DNA of 64,000 bases from Pseudomonas vanderleydeniana (GCF_014268755.2 NZ_CP077093.1:2778001-2842000); one strand, 5' to 3'. Shown: positions 25,157-34,233, numbered from the stretch's first letter. Program-made: numbers and translations. Notes: generated from the sequence alone by a model not told the origin.

Positions 25157-26506
25157 TCAGCGCGCCTTGAGTTCGATGCGGTACAGCTTGCCCAGCAGGA
25201 ACGAGTAGGACAGGGTGCCGATCAGTGCCACGCCGCCGATGAACCAGAAAGCCCAGGCGAACGAGCCGGTGGCGTGGACGATCGCACCGATCACGATCGG
25301 TGTAACGATGCCACCGATGTTCGCCGCCAGGCTGGTGATGCCGCCGGTGAGGCCGATCAGTTCCTTGGGCGCCACTTCCGACACCGCCGCCCACGAGGCC
25401 GAGGCGATGCCCTGGGCGAAGAAGGCGATGGTGAGGATGGCGATGCAGACCAGGTTCGAGTCGGTGAAGTTGACCAGCATGATCGACATGCCGAGCATCG
25501 AGCCGACCACCAGTGGCAGCTTGCGGGCGAAGGACATCGAGTAGCCACGACGGATCAGCAGGTCGGAGACGATGCCGGCGAGCAGGATGCCAACGGTGGC
25601 GCCGACAAACGGCAGCACGGCGAAGATCCCGGCCTTGATCGTGGTCAGGTGGCGCTCCTCGATCAGGTAGGTCGGGAACCAGGTCAGGAAGAAATACAGT
25701 GCCGAGGTGCTGGCGAACTTGCCGATGCAGATCGCCCAGATCTGCCGGTAGCGGAACAGCTCGCCGATCTGTTTCCAGTTCAGGCGGGTGCGTTCCTGGC
25801 TGCTCTTGACCAGGCCGCCGCCGGCCTCGATGTACTTGAGTTCTTCCGGGCTGACCTTCTTGCAGTTCAGCGGGTCGCGATACACGTACAGCCAGAACAC
25901 GCCGAAGACGATGCCGATCAGGCCGGTGCTGTAGAACACATGGCGCCAGTCGTAGGTGGTGGCGAGCCACAGCAGCGCGCCGGTGAACAGGGCCGTACCG
26001 AGGTACTGGCCGCACACGTAGATGCTGCTGGCCATGCCCCGTTCCCGTGCCGGGAACCACACGGTGACCGCGCGGCTGTTGGCCGGGAAGGCCGGTGCCT
26101 CCATGGCGCCGACGGCCAGGCGCAGGCCGAACAGCGAGGCGAAGCCCGAGGCCAGGCCCTGGCAGACGGTGACCGTCGACCAACTGATCAGCGACACGCC
26201 GTAGGTGAGTCGCGAACCGAAGCGGTCGGCGATGAACCCGGCCGGTACCAGGGCCAGGGCGTAGGTCCAGGCGAAGGCGGAAAAGATCAGGCCCATCTCG
26301 ATCTTGTCCAGGCCCAGGTCCTTGGCCATGAAGGGGGCGGCGATCGAGATGTTCACCCGGTCGATGTAGTTGATGATGGTGGCCACCAGCAGCAGCGACA
26401 GCATGACCCAGCGGCGCCGGGTGGGCAGGCTGCGGGACGAGGCGGCCTCCATGGGCGCGGCGACCACGGACGCGGCGCTGCTCGGGGAAGTGTGTGAGTT
26501 CGACAT
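25157..26506 (-). CDS. MFS transporter, ACS (anion:cation symporter) type
   Basis: 449 aa with about 12 hydrophobic segments. Hallmarks of the ACS subfamily: RRWVMLSLLLVATIINYIDR then VNISIAAPFM near the start, and EAPAFPANSRAVTVWFPARE after helix 4. Such proteins import organic anions such as sugar acids or aromatic acids with protons. It is the first gene of the minus-strand cluster, divergent from an AraC regulator across a 594-bp intergenic region with operator-like repeats. Probably the uptake step for the cluster's substrate. Confidence 0.92.
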   Translation of the reverse strand: MSNSHTSPSSAASVVAAPMEAASSRSLPTRRRWVMLSLLLVATIINYIDRVNISIAAPFMAKDLGLDKIEMGLIFSAFAWTYALALVPAGFIADRFGSRLTYGVSLISWSTVTVCQGLASGFASLFGLRLAVGAMEAPAFPANSRAVTVWFPARERGMASSIYVCGQYLGTALFTGALLWLATTYDWRHVFYSTGLIGIVFGVFWLYVYRDPLNCKKVSPEELKYIEAGGGLVKSSQERTRLNWKQIGELFRYRQIWAICIGKFASTSALYFFLTWFPTYLIEERHLTTIKAGIFAVLPFVGATVGILLAGIVSDLLIRRGYSMSFARKLPLVVGSMLGMSIMLVNFTDSNLVCIAILTIAFFAQGIASASWAAVSEVAPKELIGLTGGITSLAANIGGIVTPIVIGAIVHATGSFAWAFWFIGGVALIGTLSYSFLLGKLYRIELKAR

Positions 26507-27100
26507 GAGTAGACCTTGTTATTGTGGGTGTAGGCGGTTTCTTGCGCGCAGCCGAATCCGTCGCCCGCGAAATCGCGGACAAGGCCAACAGGGGGCGGAT
26601 CGGGAGCGCGCGGCGGCGCTGTCAGGTGTTCAGGTGCACCGGACTGTGGGGTTCATGGCGATGGGGGGCGGGAGGTCGACAAGCGACGGAAGCAGGGTCA
26701 TGACGTGCGCACCTTTGATTGTTGTTGGATGAGGTGGAGCTGCATTGGTCATAACAGTGGTCGTATGACTCGATAGAATCAATTGGTGCGTTAGATCATT
26801 TTTCCCGCTTGAAACCGGGTGGGGTGGGCTTGTCCAAAAAATCAAAAATCGATCGATTTTCGGCGGTTTCCTGGTTCTTATTTTAAGTCGTTGTTTTTAA
26901 ATGAATTTATATTGATTCTCGATTTTGCCCGTTTTGGACAATTGAACTCGTCGGTTGGGAGGCAGAAAAACAGGTTTCAAGATGTGTCGTCGTACCACTA
27001 TTGAATCCTGTCGGGGTACAGCCGCAGAATCGAGGCTGTCGGCGCGCACCGTTCGAGGCGATACCGACCTGCCCACGCACTGATCGAGGAACCCCGGACG
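26507..27100. promoter_or_regulatory. Divergent AT-rich control region of the MFS operon and AraC gene
   Basis: 594 bases with no gene I can support. The half nearest the AraC gene is AT-rich (26780-26990), unlike anything around it, and includes an inverted repeat TTGTCCAAAA (26830-26839) / TTTTGGACAA (26932-26941) with the palindrome AAAATCGATCGATTTT (26845-26860) between the arms. This arrangement is well suited to two AraC-bound half-sites with DNA looping. Both promoters must lie here. Confidence 0.6.
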
Positions 27101-28033
27101 ATGTCGTCAGCCCACCGAGTACCGACCTATGGCATGCAGCAACGCAGCGAGTTGACCGACTTCTACATTCGCGACAAGAAGGGCCGTCGCGCCGAGACCA
27201 GCCCGCATCGCCATGAGTACTTCCAGATCCAGGTCAACCTCGGTGGCGACACCGTGCAGCACATCGGCAGTGTCGAGCGGCCGTTCCCGCGCAATACCCT
27301 GGCGTTCATCCTGCCGCACCGGGTGCATGTGATCCCGCATCCGGAAGAGAGCAACTTCATGGTGATCAACTTCTCCCAGCATTTCCTGCTGCCGCACCTG
27401 CAGTGCGACCCGATGGACCTGGAGGAGGTCTCGATCCTGCTGGCCCCGGAGTTGTCGCCGTTCCGCTTCCAGGAGCACCTGGACTTCATCCTCGGCGATG
27501 AGGATTTCGCCCGGGTCTGCGGCCTGATCGAGCAGATGCGGGCGCTCGACGAGAACCGCCAGTTCGGCACCCGCGAGATGCTCAAGGGCTTGCTGCTGCA
27601 ACTGATCGGCAGCGTCTGCGCCCTGTATGCCGAGCCGCTCAAGCGCCTGGCCGAGGAGAATGCCGCCGAAGTCAGCCGCCGCGATGCGTTGAGCCGGATG
27701 TCCGAGTACCTGCGCAAGAACATCGCCGACCCGGACCTGAGCCTGGTCAAGGTGGCGGCCGCGACCTATCTCTCGCCGACGTACCTGACCCACTGGCTGC
27801 GCAAGGAGATCGGCAAGACCTTCACCGAGCTGGTGCTGGAGCGGCGGATGCATGCGGCGCGCAACTACCTGCTCAATGGCACGCGTGCGGTGGGCGAGGT
27901 GGCGCGCCTGTGCGGCTTTGCCGACGAGGCCTATTTCTCCCGGCGCTTTCGACAGATCCATGGCCAGCCGCCGGGGCAGTTCCGTCGCCAGCAGCTCAAC
28001 CCGGATACGCCGCAATCGCCATTGGACACGTGA
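27101..28033 (+). CDS. AraC-family transcriptional regulator
   Basis: 310 aa. The N-terminal cupin-like sensing domain carries SPHRHEYFQIQVNLGG and the C-terminal ~100 residues have the two AraC HTHs (VKVAAATYLSPTYLTHWLRK, VGEVARLCGFADEAYFSRRF) with family ending GQPPGQFR. Transcribed divergently from the MFS-FAH-SDR-dehydrogenase operon and therefore its likely activator. The neighbouring amidase gene (28278) may also be under its control. Confidence 0.9.
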   Translation: MSSAHRVPTYGMQQRSELTDFYIRDKKGRRAETSPHRHEYFQIQVNLGGDTVQHIGSVERPFPRNTLAFILPHRVHVIPHPEESNFMVINFSQHFLLPHLQCDPMDLEEVSILLAPELSPFRFQEHLDFILGDEDFARVCGLIEQMRALDENRQFGTREMLKGLLLQLIGSVCALYAEPLKRLAEENAAEVSRRDALSRMSEYLRKNIADPDLSLVKVAAATYLSPTYLTHWLRKEIGKTFTELVLERRMHAARNYLLNGTRAVGEVARLCGFADEAYFSRRFRQIHGQPPGQFRRQQLNPDTPQSPLDT

Positions 28034-28053
28034 GCCGCGTCGCAGGTTGGACA

Positions 28054-28219
28054 CTAGTGTCCTGTGTGGCTAATTCGCTTACTCAACTTCGCGTCCAAGT
28101 CTTCGCCAGGCGGCGTTGCCATTCCTCGCCGTAGCCCTGCTACGACTCGTCATGGCGCCTTGCCTGGCAAACTCTTGGACGCAAATTTAAGTATTCGAAT
28201 TAACCGTACAGGACACTAG
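28054..28219. mobile_element. MITE-like 166-bp palindromic element
   Basis: The ends CTAGTGTCCTGT (28054-28065) and ACAGGACACTAG (28208-28219) are perfect inverted copies. Inward, TAATTCGCTTACTCAACTTC is mirrored by a 28180-28200 segment ending in TTCGAATTAA, and GCCAGGCGGCG is mirrored by CGCCTTGCCTGGC. No gene fits. It occupies the space between the AraC and amidase genes and its outer end is close to the amidase promoter. Likely a non-autonomous transposable element. Confidence 0.65.
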
Positions 28220-28277
28220 GGTAAGATGTGGCGATTCCAATCACCGCGTCCCCCTTATAGCAGTCGACGGTAACAGC

Positions 28278-29993
28278 ATGATCGAAGTAACCGAGGTTTC
28301 CATCGCGCAATTGCGCGCCGCGCTCGAATCCGGCCAGACCACAGCGGTCGAACTGGTCCAGGCCTATCTCGCCCGGATCGATGCCTACGATGGCGCCGAC
28401 ACGCCCACCGCGCTCAACGCCGTGGTGGTACGCAACCCCGAGGCGCTCGACGAGGCGCGGGCTTCCGACGCGCGCCGGGCGCGAGGCGAGACCCTGGGCC
28501 CGCTCGATGGGATTCCCTACACGGCCAAGGACAGCTACCTGGTCAAGGGCCTCACCGCCGCCTCCGGCAGCCCGGCCTTCAAGGACCTGGTCGCCCATCG
28601 CGATGCCTTCACCATCGAGCGCCTGCGCGCCGCCGGGGCGATCTGCCTGGGCAAGACCAACATGCCGCCGATGGCCAATGGCGGCATGCAGCGGGGCGTC
28701 TATGGTCGGGCCGAGAGCCCGTACAACGCCGACTACCTGACGGCGCCCTTTGCCTCGGGCTCGTCGAACGGTGCGGGCACCGCCACCGCGGCCAGCTTTT
28801 CCGCCTTCGGCCTGGCCGAGGAAACCTGGTCGAGCGGTCGTGGGCCGGCCTCGAACAACGGCCTGTGCGCCTACACCCCGTCGCGCGGGGTAATTTCGGT
28901 ACGCGGCAACTGGCCGCTGACGCCGACCATGGACGTGGTGGTGCCCTATGCCCGGACCATGGCCGACCTGCTGGAAGTGCTCGACGTGGTGGTTGCCGAA
29001 GATTCGGACACCCGTGGCGACCTGTGGCGCCTGCAACCCTGGGTAGCGATTCCGAGCGTGGCTTCGGTGCGGCCCGAGTCCTATCCGGCCCTGGCGGTTG
29101 GCCCCCAGGCCCTGGCCGGCAAGCGCCTGGGCGTGCCACGCATGTTCATCAACGCCGACCCTGAGGCGGGCACCAGCGACGCCCCGGGCATCGGCGGCCC
29201 GACCGGGCAGCGCATCAACACCCGCGCCTCGGTGATCGACCTGTGGAAACAGGCACGCCAGGCGCTGGAAGCCGCCGGTGCCGAAGTGTTCGAGGTGGAC
29301 TTCCCGCTGGTGTCCAACTGCGAGGGCGATCGTCCCGGTGCGCCGACGGTGTTCACCCGCGGGCTGGTGTCCAAGGCGTTCCTGCATCATGAACTGTGGG
29401 ACCTGAGCGCCTGGGCGTTCGACGATTTCCTGCGGGCCAACGGCGATCCGAAGCTCAATCGCCTGGTGGACGTCGACGGGCCGAAGATCTTCCCGCACGA
29501 CCCGGGCACGCTGCCGAACCGCGAGGGTGACCTGGCCGCCGGCATGGACGAGTACGTGCGCATGGCCGAGCGCGGAATCACGCCCTGGAACGAGATCAAC
29601 ACGCTGCCTGACGGCCTGCGCGGGCTGGAGCAGACCCGGCGCATCGACCTCGAGGACTGGATGCAGGAGCAAGGGTTGGATGCGGTGCTGTTCCCGACCG
29701 TGGCCGACGTTGGCCCGGCCGATGCCGATGTGAACCCGGTGTCCGCCGACATTGCCTGGAGCAACGGTATCTGGGTCGCCAACGGCAACCTGGCGATCCG
29801 TCACCTGGGCGTGCCGACGGTCACCGTGCCGATGGGGGTGATGGCCGATATCGGCATGCCGGTGGGCCTGACCTTCGCCGGCCGGGCCTATGACGACTCG
29901 GCGCTGCTGCAATTGGCCGCGGCTTTCGAGGCGACCGGCAGCAAGCGCCTGGTCCCGCCGCGGACCCCGCCGCTGGGTGTCGGCGAACAGTAA
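28278..29993 (+). CDS. Amidase-signature family hydrolase
   Basis: 571 aa. The Ser-cis-Ser-Lys triad can be placed: Lys84 (IPYTAKDSYLV), cis-Ser162 (ASGSSNGAGTAT) and nucleophile Ser186 (EETWSSGRGPASNNG), by comparison with FAAH-type enzymes. The signature is unusual in detail, with SSNGAG for SSGGSG and ETWSSGR where GTDxGGS is common. Hydrolyses a C-N amide of unknown nature; no signal peptide. Follows the MITE and is codirectional with the AraC gene, so it may supply the acid imported or degraded by the adjacent cluster. Confidence 0.88.
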   Translation: MIEVTEVSIAQLRAALESGQTTAVELVQAYLARIDAYDGADTPTALNAVVVRNPEALDEARASDARRARGETLGPLDGIPYTAKDSYLVKGLTAASGSPAFKDLVAHRDAFTIERLRAAGAICLGKTNMPPMANGGMQRGVYGRAESPYNADYLTAPFASGSSNGAGTATAASFSAFGLAEETWSSGRGPASNNGLCAYTPSRGVISVRGNWPLTPTMDVVVPYARTMADLLEVLDVVVAEDSDTRGDLWRLQPWVAIPSVASVRPESYPALAVGPQALAGKRLGVPRMFINADPEAGTSDAPGIGGPTGQRINTRASVIDLWKQARQALEAAGAEVFEVDFPLVSNCEGDRPGAPTVFTRGLVSKAFLHHELWDLSAWAFDDFLRANGDPKLNRLVDVDGPKIFPHDPGTLPNREGDLAAGMDEYVRMAERGITPWNEINTLPDGLRGLEQTRRIDLEDWMQEQGLDAVLFPTVADVGPADADVNPVSADIAWSNGIWVANGNLAIRHLGVPTVTVPMGVMADIGMPVGLTFAGRAYDDSALLQLAAAFEATGSKRLVPPRTPPLGVGEQ

Positions 29994-30005
29994 GTACCGC
30001 AACGG

Positions 30006-30030
30006 GATTGGCGCCGCGCTGGCGCCAATC
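30006..30030. terminator. Hairpin between convergent amidase and CLC-F genes
   Basis: GATTGGCGCC / GGCGCCAATC form a perfect 10-bp stem with a 5-nt loop between two converging genes. It lacks a clear T-tract on either strand, so it is either a bidirectional terminator of weak type or an mRNA 3' end stabiliser. Confidence 0.55.
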
Positions 30031-30064
30031 CTGCCGGATCATTTCAGGCGGGAGTTCTCCGGCC

Positions 30065-31372
30065 TTATTTCCTGTCTTTTTCGGCGGACCTGGCCTGTGC
30101 CCGGTACTGCTTCACTTCGCCCAGGCGCAAGCCTTCGGGCAGGTCGCCGCGATGCTTGCTGTGGCCGACGCGCTGGGCGTTGTAGATGCCGGTGTGGCCG
30201 GACACCAGGTAGCTGGCGATACAGGCGATGGCCGCGAACGGCGCGATCTCGGGACCGAACAGCTCCATCGCCATGACGATGGTCGCCAGCGGCGTATTGG
30301 CCGCGCCGGCGAACACCGCGACGAAGCCGAGCCCGGCGAGCATGGCGAATGGCAGGTGCAGCAGTGGGGCGAGGGCGTTGCCCAGGGTGGCGCCGATGTA
30401 GAACAGCGGGGTCACTTCACCGCCCTTGAACCCTGATCCCAGTGAGGTCACGGTGAATGCCAGCTTGCCGAACCAGTCCCACGGCGCGACCGGTACCTGG
30501 AACGACTGGACGATGCCGGGAATGCCCAGGCCGATGTACTGATGGGCATCCAGTGCCCAGACGGCGAGGGCGATCACCGCGCCGCCGAGCAGTGGCCGCA
30601 GCGGAGGGTATTTGATCAGCCGTTTCACCCAGGCGCCCAGCCGGTGGGTGGCGCTGGCGAACAGCAGGCCGGCCAGGCCGAACACGACACCGGCCAGTAC
30701 GGTCGCGGTGATGCTCCAGAACTGCACCGGCACCACTTCGCCAATCGGGTAGTGGCTATGCACCACGCCCCAGGCCAGGCCGACCTGGTCGGCAACGATG
30801 GCCGCGACCATGCAGGGAAACAGCGCGTCGTAACGCATCCGGCCGATAGCCAGCACCTCCAGGCCGAACAGTGCTCCGGCCAAAGGCGTACCGAACACCG
30901 AGGCGAAACCGGCACTGATGCCGGCCATGAGGATGATCCGCCGGTCTTCGCGGCGCAGGCGCAGCCAATGGGTCAGTTGGTCGGCGAGGGCGCCGCCCAT
31001 CTGCACCGCGGTGCCTTCGCGGCCGACCGAGGCGCCGAACAGGTGCGACACCAGCGTACCGCCCAGCACCAACGGAACCATGCGCAGCGGCACGGTCTTC
31101 TTCGGGTCGTGGATTTCATCGATCAGCAGGTTGTTGCCGGCGTCCACCGGCTTGCCCAACCAGTGATAGACCAGCCCGACGGCCAGTCCGGCCAGCGGCA
31201 GCAGCCAGATCAACCCGGGATGGCTTTCGCGCCATTGGGTGGCGTGCTCCAGTGAGAACAGGAAAAACGCCGAGGCGCTGCCGGCCAGCACGGCCACGAC
31301 ACAGGCCAATAGCAGCCATTTGCCAAGGTAGGGCAGGAGATCGAGTTGTTCGGGGCGTGAAAATCTGGACAT
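30065..31372 (-). CDS. eriC: CLC-F-type fluoride/proton antiporter
   Basis: 435 aa from ATG 31372 (a GTG at 31384 would add four residues). It is a CLC-family membrane protein, but with the features of the fluoride clade: the gating-glutamate motif reads GREGT instead of GREGP, the chloride filter GSGIP is replaced by GNNLL (DAGNNLLIDEIHDP), and the second filter loop is GGEVTPLFYIG. From this start the glutamate is E119 and the Val-Thr pair 320/321, one off from the well-studied CLC-F protein numbering as I remember it. It exports fluoride from the cytosol. A complete fluoride riboswitch precedes it. The rest of the window offers no second fluoride gene such as fluC/crcB. Confidence 0.88.
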   Translation of the reverse strand: MSRFSRPEQLDLLPYLGKWLLLACVVAVLAGSASAFFLFSLEHATQWRESHPGLIWLLPLAGLAVGLVYHWLGKPVDAGNNLLIDEIHDPKKTVPLRMVPLVLGGTLVSHLFGASVGREGTAVQMGGALADQLTHWLRLRREDRRIILMAGISAGFASVFGTPLAGALFGLEVLAIGRMRYDALFPCMVAAIVADQVGLAWGVVHSHYPIGEVVPVQFWSITATVLAGVVFGLAGLLFASATHRLGAWVKRLIKYPPLRPLLGGAVIALAVWALDAHQYIGLGIPGIVQSFQVPVAPWDWFGKLAFTVTSLGSGFKGGEVTPLFYIGATLGNALAPLLHLPFAMLAGLGFVAVFAGAANTPLATIVMAMELFGPEIAPFAAIACIASYLVSGHTGIYNAQRVGHSKHRGDLPEGLRLGEVKQYRAQARSAEKDRK

Positions 31373-31427
31373 AGGGTCAGCCACAGGAATCGAGGGGGCC
31401 TGACCAACGGGAAATCTGCACGCGCGC

Positions 31428-31462
31428 GCCTACAGACCTGTGGTGATCAGGTGTCTGTAGGC
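31428..31462 (-). promoter_or_regulatory. Switching stem of the fluoride riboswitch expression platform
   Basis: GTCTGTAGGC (31453-31462) and GCCTACAGAC (31428-31437) are perfect inverted copies. One arm overlaps the 3' end of the fluoride aptamer (minus strand GCCTACAGAC), so forming this stem competes with the aptamer fold. There is no T-tract right after it, which leaves open whether it acts by termination, Rho or translation. It lies about 55-90 bases before the start codon. Confidence 0.6.
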
Positions 31463-31511
31463 ATCATCAGCTGCAGCACAGCGGTTGGGTACGGAGGAAT
31501 GCCATCTCCGG
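31454..31511 (-). ncRNA. Fluoride riboswitch (crcB motif)
   Basis: On the minus strand the sequence reads CGGAGATGGCATTCCTCCG, then AACCGC, then GCTGATGATGCCTACAG. This matches the crcB-motif aptamer: a GGAG...CTCC helix with GATGGCATTCC in the loop, the conserved AACCGC, and the closing GATGATGCCTAC segment that forms the pseudoknot. Fluoride binding stabilises the aptamer and turns on downstream fluoride-export genes. The following gene is CLC-F, the expected target. Confidence 0.9.
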
Positions 31512-31518
31512 AGCGTCG

Positions 31519-31548
31519 ATCATAGCCAAGTGGCGGTGTGCTTGTAAA
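31519..31548 (-). promoter_or_regulatory. Sigma-70 promoter of the fluoride riboswitch/CLC-F transcript
   Basis: On the minus strand TTTACA (31543-31548) and TATGAT (31519-31524) are separated by 18 bases, near consensus for -35 and -10. Transcription would begin some 7 bases on, right at the first helix of the aptamer, as expected for a riboswitch leader. Confidence 0.7.
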
Positions 31549-31554
31549 ATCTTG

Positions 31555-32235
31555 TTACGTGTTGGGCGCGGTGCGCTGGGCCTTGATGATCAATGAGGCT
31601 GGCAATGGCGCTTCGGGCAGGCGCGGCTCCTCGATGGACTCCAGGCGCCAGGCCGGGGCGAGGGTGGCGAGCCAACTGCTCAGGGTGCGGTAGAACCAGG
31701 GCATCGGTTGCCAGTCGCCGGCGCCCATCGCGGTGAAGTGCTCGACCCGCCAGCCGTCCGCATAGGGCGGCTCCACGCACAATGGGTGCAGCGTCTGGAT
31801 GATCAGGTGGGCGTCGGGGCGGGCCGTGTCGGCGAGGGCCGCCAGCAGGTCGGCGGTCTGTTCGTCGAGCAGGGAGAAGTTGCAGGCGATCACGTCGAAG
31901 TCCGTGCCGAGCCGCTGTGGTTCGGCAATCACCTCGGCATAGGACCGGCAGTGGAATTCGCCGGCACCGGCCTGTGCGGCCAACTCCAGCAGCCGCGGTG
32001 ACACGTCGACACCGGTGAGCTGGCCACCGTGTTCGACCAGGGCCCGGCACAGCCAGCCTTCACCACAACCGACATCCAGCACCCGGCCGGGCAGATAGGG
32101 CCGCACGGCATCGATGATCGCCGCATTGGTGACCTCGCGGCGGCTGCGTATCTGGCCCTCGCGAACCGCCGTGGTCCAGGCCTGGGCGTTGCCGGACCAG
32201 CTGTCGATCAGCGCCTGTGAGGGATCGTCGTGCAT
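31555..32235 (-). CDS. Class I SAM-dependent methyltransferase
   Basis: 226 aa. SAM-binding motif I is GRVLDVGCGEGWLCRALVEH at about 50-69, followed by an acidic strand (LTGVDVSPRLLELA). It then shows DFDVIACNFSLLDEQTADLL (motif post-II) and HLIIQTLHPLC. Soluble, no clear substrate. Its stop lies 44 bases before the riboswitch start, and the CLC-F gene has its own promoter in that gap, so the two are probably separate units. Confidence 0.88.
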   Translation of the reverse strand: MHDDPSQALIDSWSGNAQAWTTAVREGQIRSRREVTNAAIIDAVRPYLPGRVLDVGCGEGWLCRALVEHGGQLTGVDVSPRLLELAAQAGAGEFHCRSYAEVIAEPQRLGTDFDVIACNFSLLDEQTADLLAALADTARPDAHLIIQTLHPLCVEPPYADGWRVEHFTAMGAGDWQPMPWFYRTLSSWLATLAPAWRLESIEEPRLPEAPLPASLIIKAQRTAPNT

Positions 32236-32313
32236 GTCGGCCGCCGTGCGTGGAGGGTTGATCCACGCAGTCTGCCGCCGAATGCACGTTCGTGGCTAGT
32301 CCGCTCCCTGTGG

Positions 32314-34233
32314 CTACAGGGTGAACTTGCCCACCAGCATCTGCAGGTGGTTGCCCAGGCGGGTCAGCTCGACGCTCGACGAGGCGGTTTCCTCGCTGGC
32401 CGCCGAGGTCTGTTCGGAGATGTCGCGGACGTTGATCACGCTGCGGTTGATCTCTTCGGCCACCGCGCTCTGTTGCTCGGCCGCCGTGGCGATCTGGTGG
32501 TTCATCGACTCGATGGCCTGCACCGACTCGCTGATGCCATGCAGCGATGTGCCGGCCTGGCGGGTCAATTCGACGCTGCTGTGGGTCAGGGCGCGGCTGC
32601 TTTCCAGGCTGAGGGCGACCTTGTCGGTGCCGCCCTGCAGGCCGGTGATCAGTTGCTCGATTTCCTCGGTGGAACTCTGGGTGCGCTGCGCCAGGCTGCG
32701 TACTTCGTCGGCGACTACGGCGAAGCCGCGACCGGCTTCGCCGGCACGGGCGGCCTCGATGGCGGCGTTGAGCGCCAGCAGGTTGGTCTGTTGCGCCACC
32801 GACTTGATGACGTCGAGCACGCTGCCGATCTTGTCGCTTTCCTGCTTGAGGTCGTTCATCGCCGCGGTGGAGTTGCCGACTTCGCCGGCCAGCCGCTCGA
32901 TCTGCGCCATGGCCTGGGCCAGCACCTCGTCGCCGGCGCGGGCTTCGTGGCTGGCGTTGACGGCGGCGCTGGAGGCCTGCTCGGCGTTGCGCGCGACGTC
33001 CTGCACGGTTGCGGCCATTTCGTTCATGGCGGTGGCGACCTGGTCGGTCTCGTGTTTCTGGTTGTTGACGCCGCTGCGGGTCTGCTCGGTGACCGCCGAC
33101 AGTTGCTCGGCGGCGCCGGAAATGCGGATCACACCGTCGCGCAGGCCGCCGATCAGCTCGCGCAGGTTGACGGTCATGCGTTGCATGCTCAGTTGCAGCA
33201 GGCCCAGTTCGTCGCGACGCGAGACCGTGGAATGGTCGGTCAGGTTGCCGCTGGCGACCTGTTCGGCCCGGCGCAGGGTTTCCATCAGCGGGCCGACGAT
33301 CAGCCGGGTGATGGCCCAGGCGGCGATCACGCCGAGCAGCAGCGCGGCGAGCAGGGCACCGCCGAGCAGGTTGCGCGCAGCCAGGACGTCATCGCGACGC
33401 TGGTCGACCTGGTCCTGCGACAGTTGCTGGGTGGCAGCGAGCAGGTTCCTGATATCGCCATCGAGCTGCACCTGGGCGCTATCGGCCTTGCCCTGGGCGT
33501 CGGCGAACAGGGCGACGGTATCGCGGTAGCTGGTCATGGCCTGCAGCAGGCGTTGCACGTCGCTGTCTGAGGACGCAGGAAGGTGGCCCGGGAGGGTCTT
33601 GATATAGGTGATCGCATCTTCGATGGCGTCCCTGGCCGGTTTCTGCAACTCGGGCTTGAGGCTGTAGCTGTAGCCGCGCAACTGGAAGCGTGCCTGCTGG
33701 ACCACGGTCTGCGCCTTTACCAGGTTGTCGATCTGGGCCTGGTCGCCATTGGGCGAGGTGGCCATTTCCATGAGCTTTTTCAGTTGCGCCACGGCCAGGT
33801 CGGCATGCCCGCCAAATACCGCGCGGGTGGCGTCCCGGGCCTGGACGGCCTGGCTGAAATCGTTGAAGTGCGCCCGGTAGCTCTTGGCGACCGTGGTCGC
33901 GGTGTCGAGCAAAGGCTGGCTGGCCGGGGAATGGAACACCGAGCGGTCGTGGGCCAGGTGGTTGTCGAGACTGTCGAGCAGCTTGACCACGGCGGCGGCG
34001 CGCTCGGCGTCCGGGTTGATGCTGTAGAACAGCCGGCTGTTGCGCACGTCGCGGGTCAGGTCGTTGAGCTTGGCGATGTCGAGGATGCGGTCGCTACGAT
34101 CCCCGAGGGCCTGAATGCCCAGCCAGCCGGTGAGGGCAATCAGCAGGGTCAGCAGCATGACGGCACCAAAGCCCAAGGTGAGCTTGGCTCTGACACTGAT
34201 GTTCTCCAACAGCCTGTTAAGTGGGGCAAGCAT
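32314..34233 (-). CDS. Methyl-accepting chemotaxis protein with HBM sensor domain
   Basis: 639 aa. TM1 about 18-40 ([20 protein letters not shown]), then a ~245-residue all-helical periplasmic module typical of the helical bimodular (HBM) class that binds organic acids in Pseudomonas McpS/McpQ, TM2 about 287-308 ([20 protein letters not shown]), a HAMP domain, and the cytoplasmic signalling domain with the conserved hairpin tip ([20 protein letters not shown] then [18 protein letters not shown]). No C-terminal CheR-binding pentapeptide. Monocistronic. Ligand not deducible; the many organic-acid transport genes nearby make a carboxylate plausible. Confidence 0.93.
   Translation of the reverse strand: MLAPLNRLLENISVRAKLTLGFGAVMLLTLLIALTGWLGIQALGDRSDRILDIAKLNDLTRDVRNSRLFYSINPDAERAAAVVKLLDSLDNHLAHDRSVFHSPASQPLLDTATTVAKSYRAHFNDFSQAVQARDATRAVFGGHADLAVAQLKKLMEMATSPNGDQAQIDNLVKAQTVVQQARFQLRGYSYSLKPELQKPARDAIEDAITYIKTLPGHLPASSDSDVQRLLQAMTSYRDTVALFADAQGKADSAQVQLDGDIRNLLAATQQLSQDQVDQRRDDVLAARNLLGGALLAALLLGVIAAWAITRLIVGPLMETLRRAEQVASGNLTDHSTVSRRDELGLLQLSMQRMTVNLRELIGGLRDGVIRISGAAEQLSAVTEQTRSGVNNQKHETDQVATAMNEMAATVQDVARNAEQASSAAVNASHEARAGDEVLAQAMAQIERLAGEVGNSTAAMNDLKQESDKIGSVLDVIKSVAQQTNLLALNAAIEAARAGEAGRGFAVVADEVRSLAQRTQSSTEEIEQLITGLQGGTDKVALSLESSRALTHSSVELTRQAGTSLHGISESVQAIESMNHQIATAAEQQSAVAEEINRSVINVRDISEQTSAASEETASSSVELTRLGNHLQMLVGKFTL

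Noticed and set aside
23669..26497. A 942-codon open frame on the plus strand
   Set aside because: It runs antisense through the SDR, FAH and MFS genes, has an unnatural Gly/Ala/Val/Asp/Gln/Arg-rich composition typical of high-GC shadows, and shows no domain or ribosome-binding site.
26507..26820. Possible small gene in the AraC/MFS intergenic region
   Set aside because: Only short frames without ribosome-binding sites or sensible composition; the AT-rich half looks regulatory.
28200..30002. A 600-codon open frame on the minus strand
   Set aside because: Antisense to the amidase gene with intact triad; no own features.
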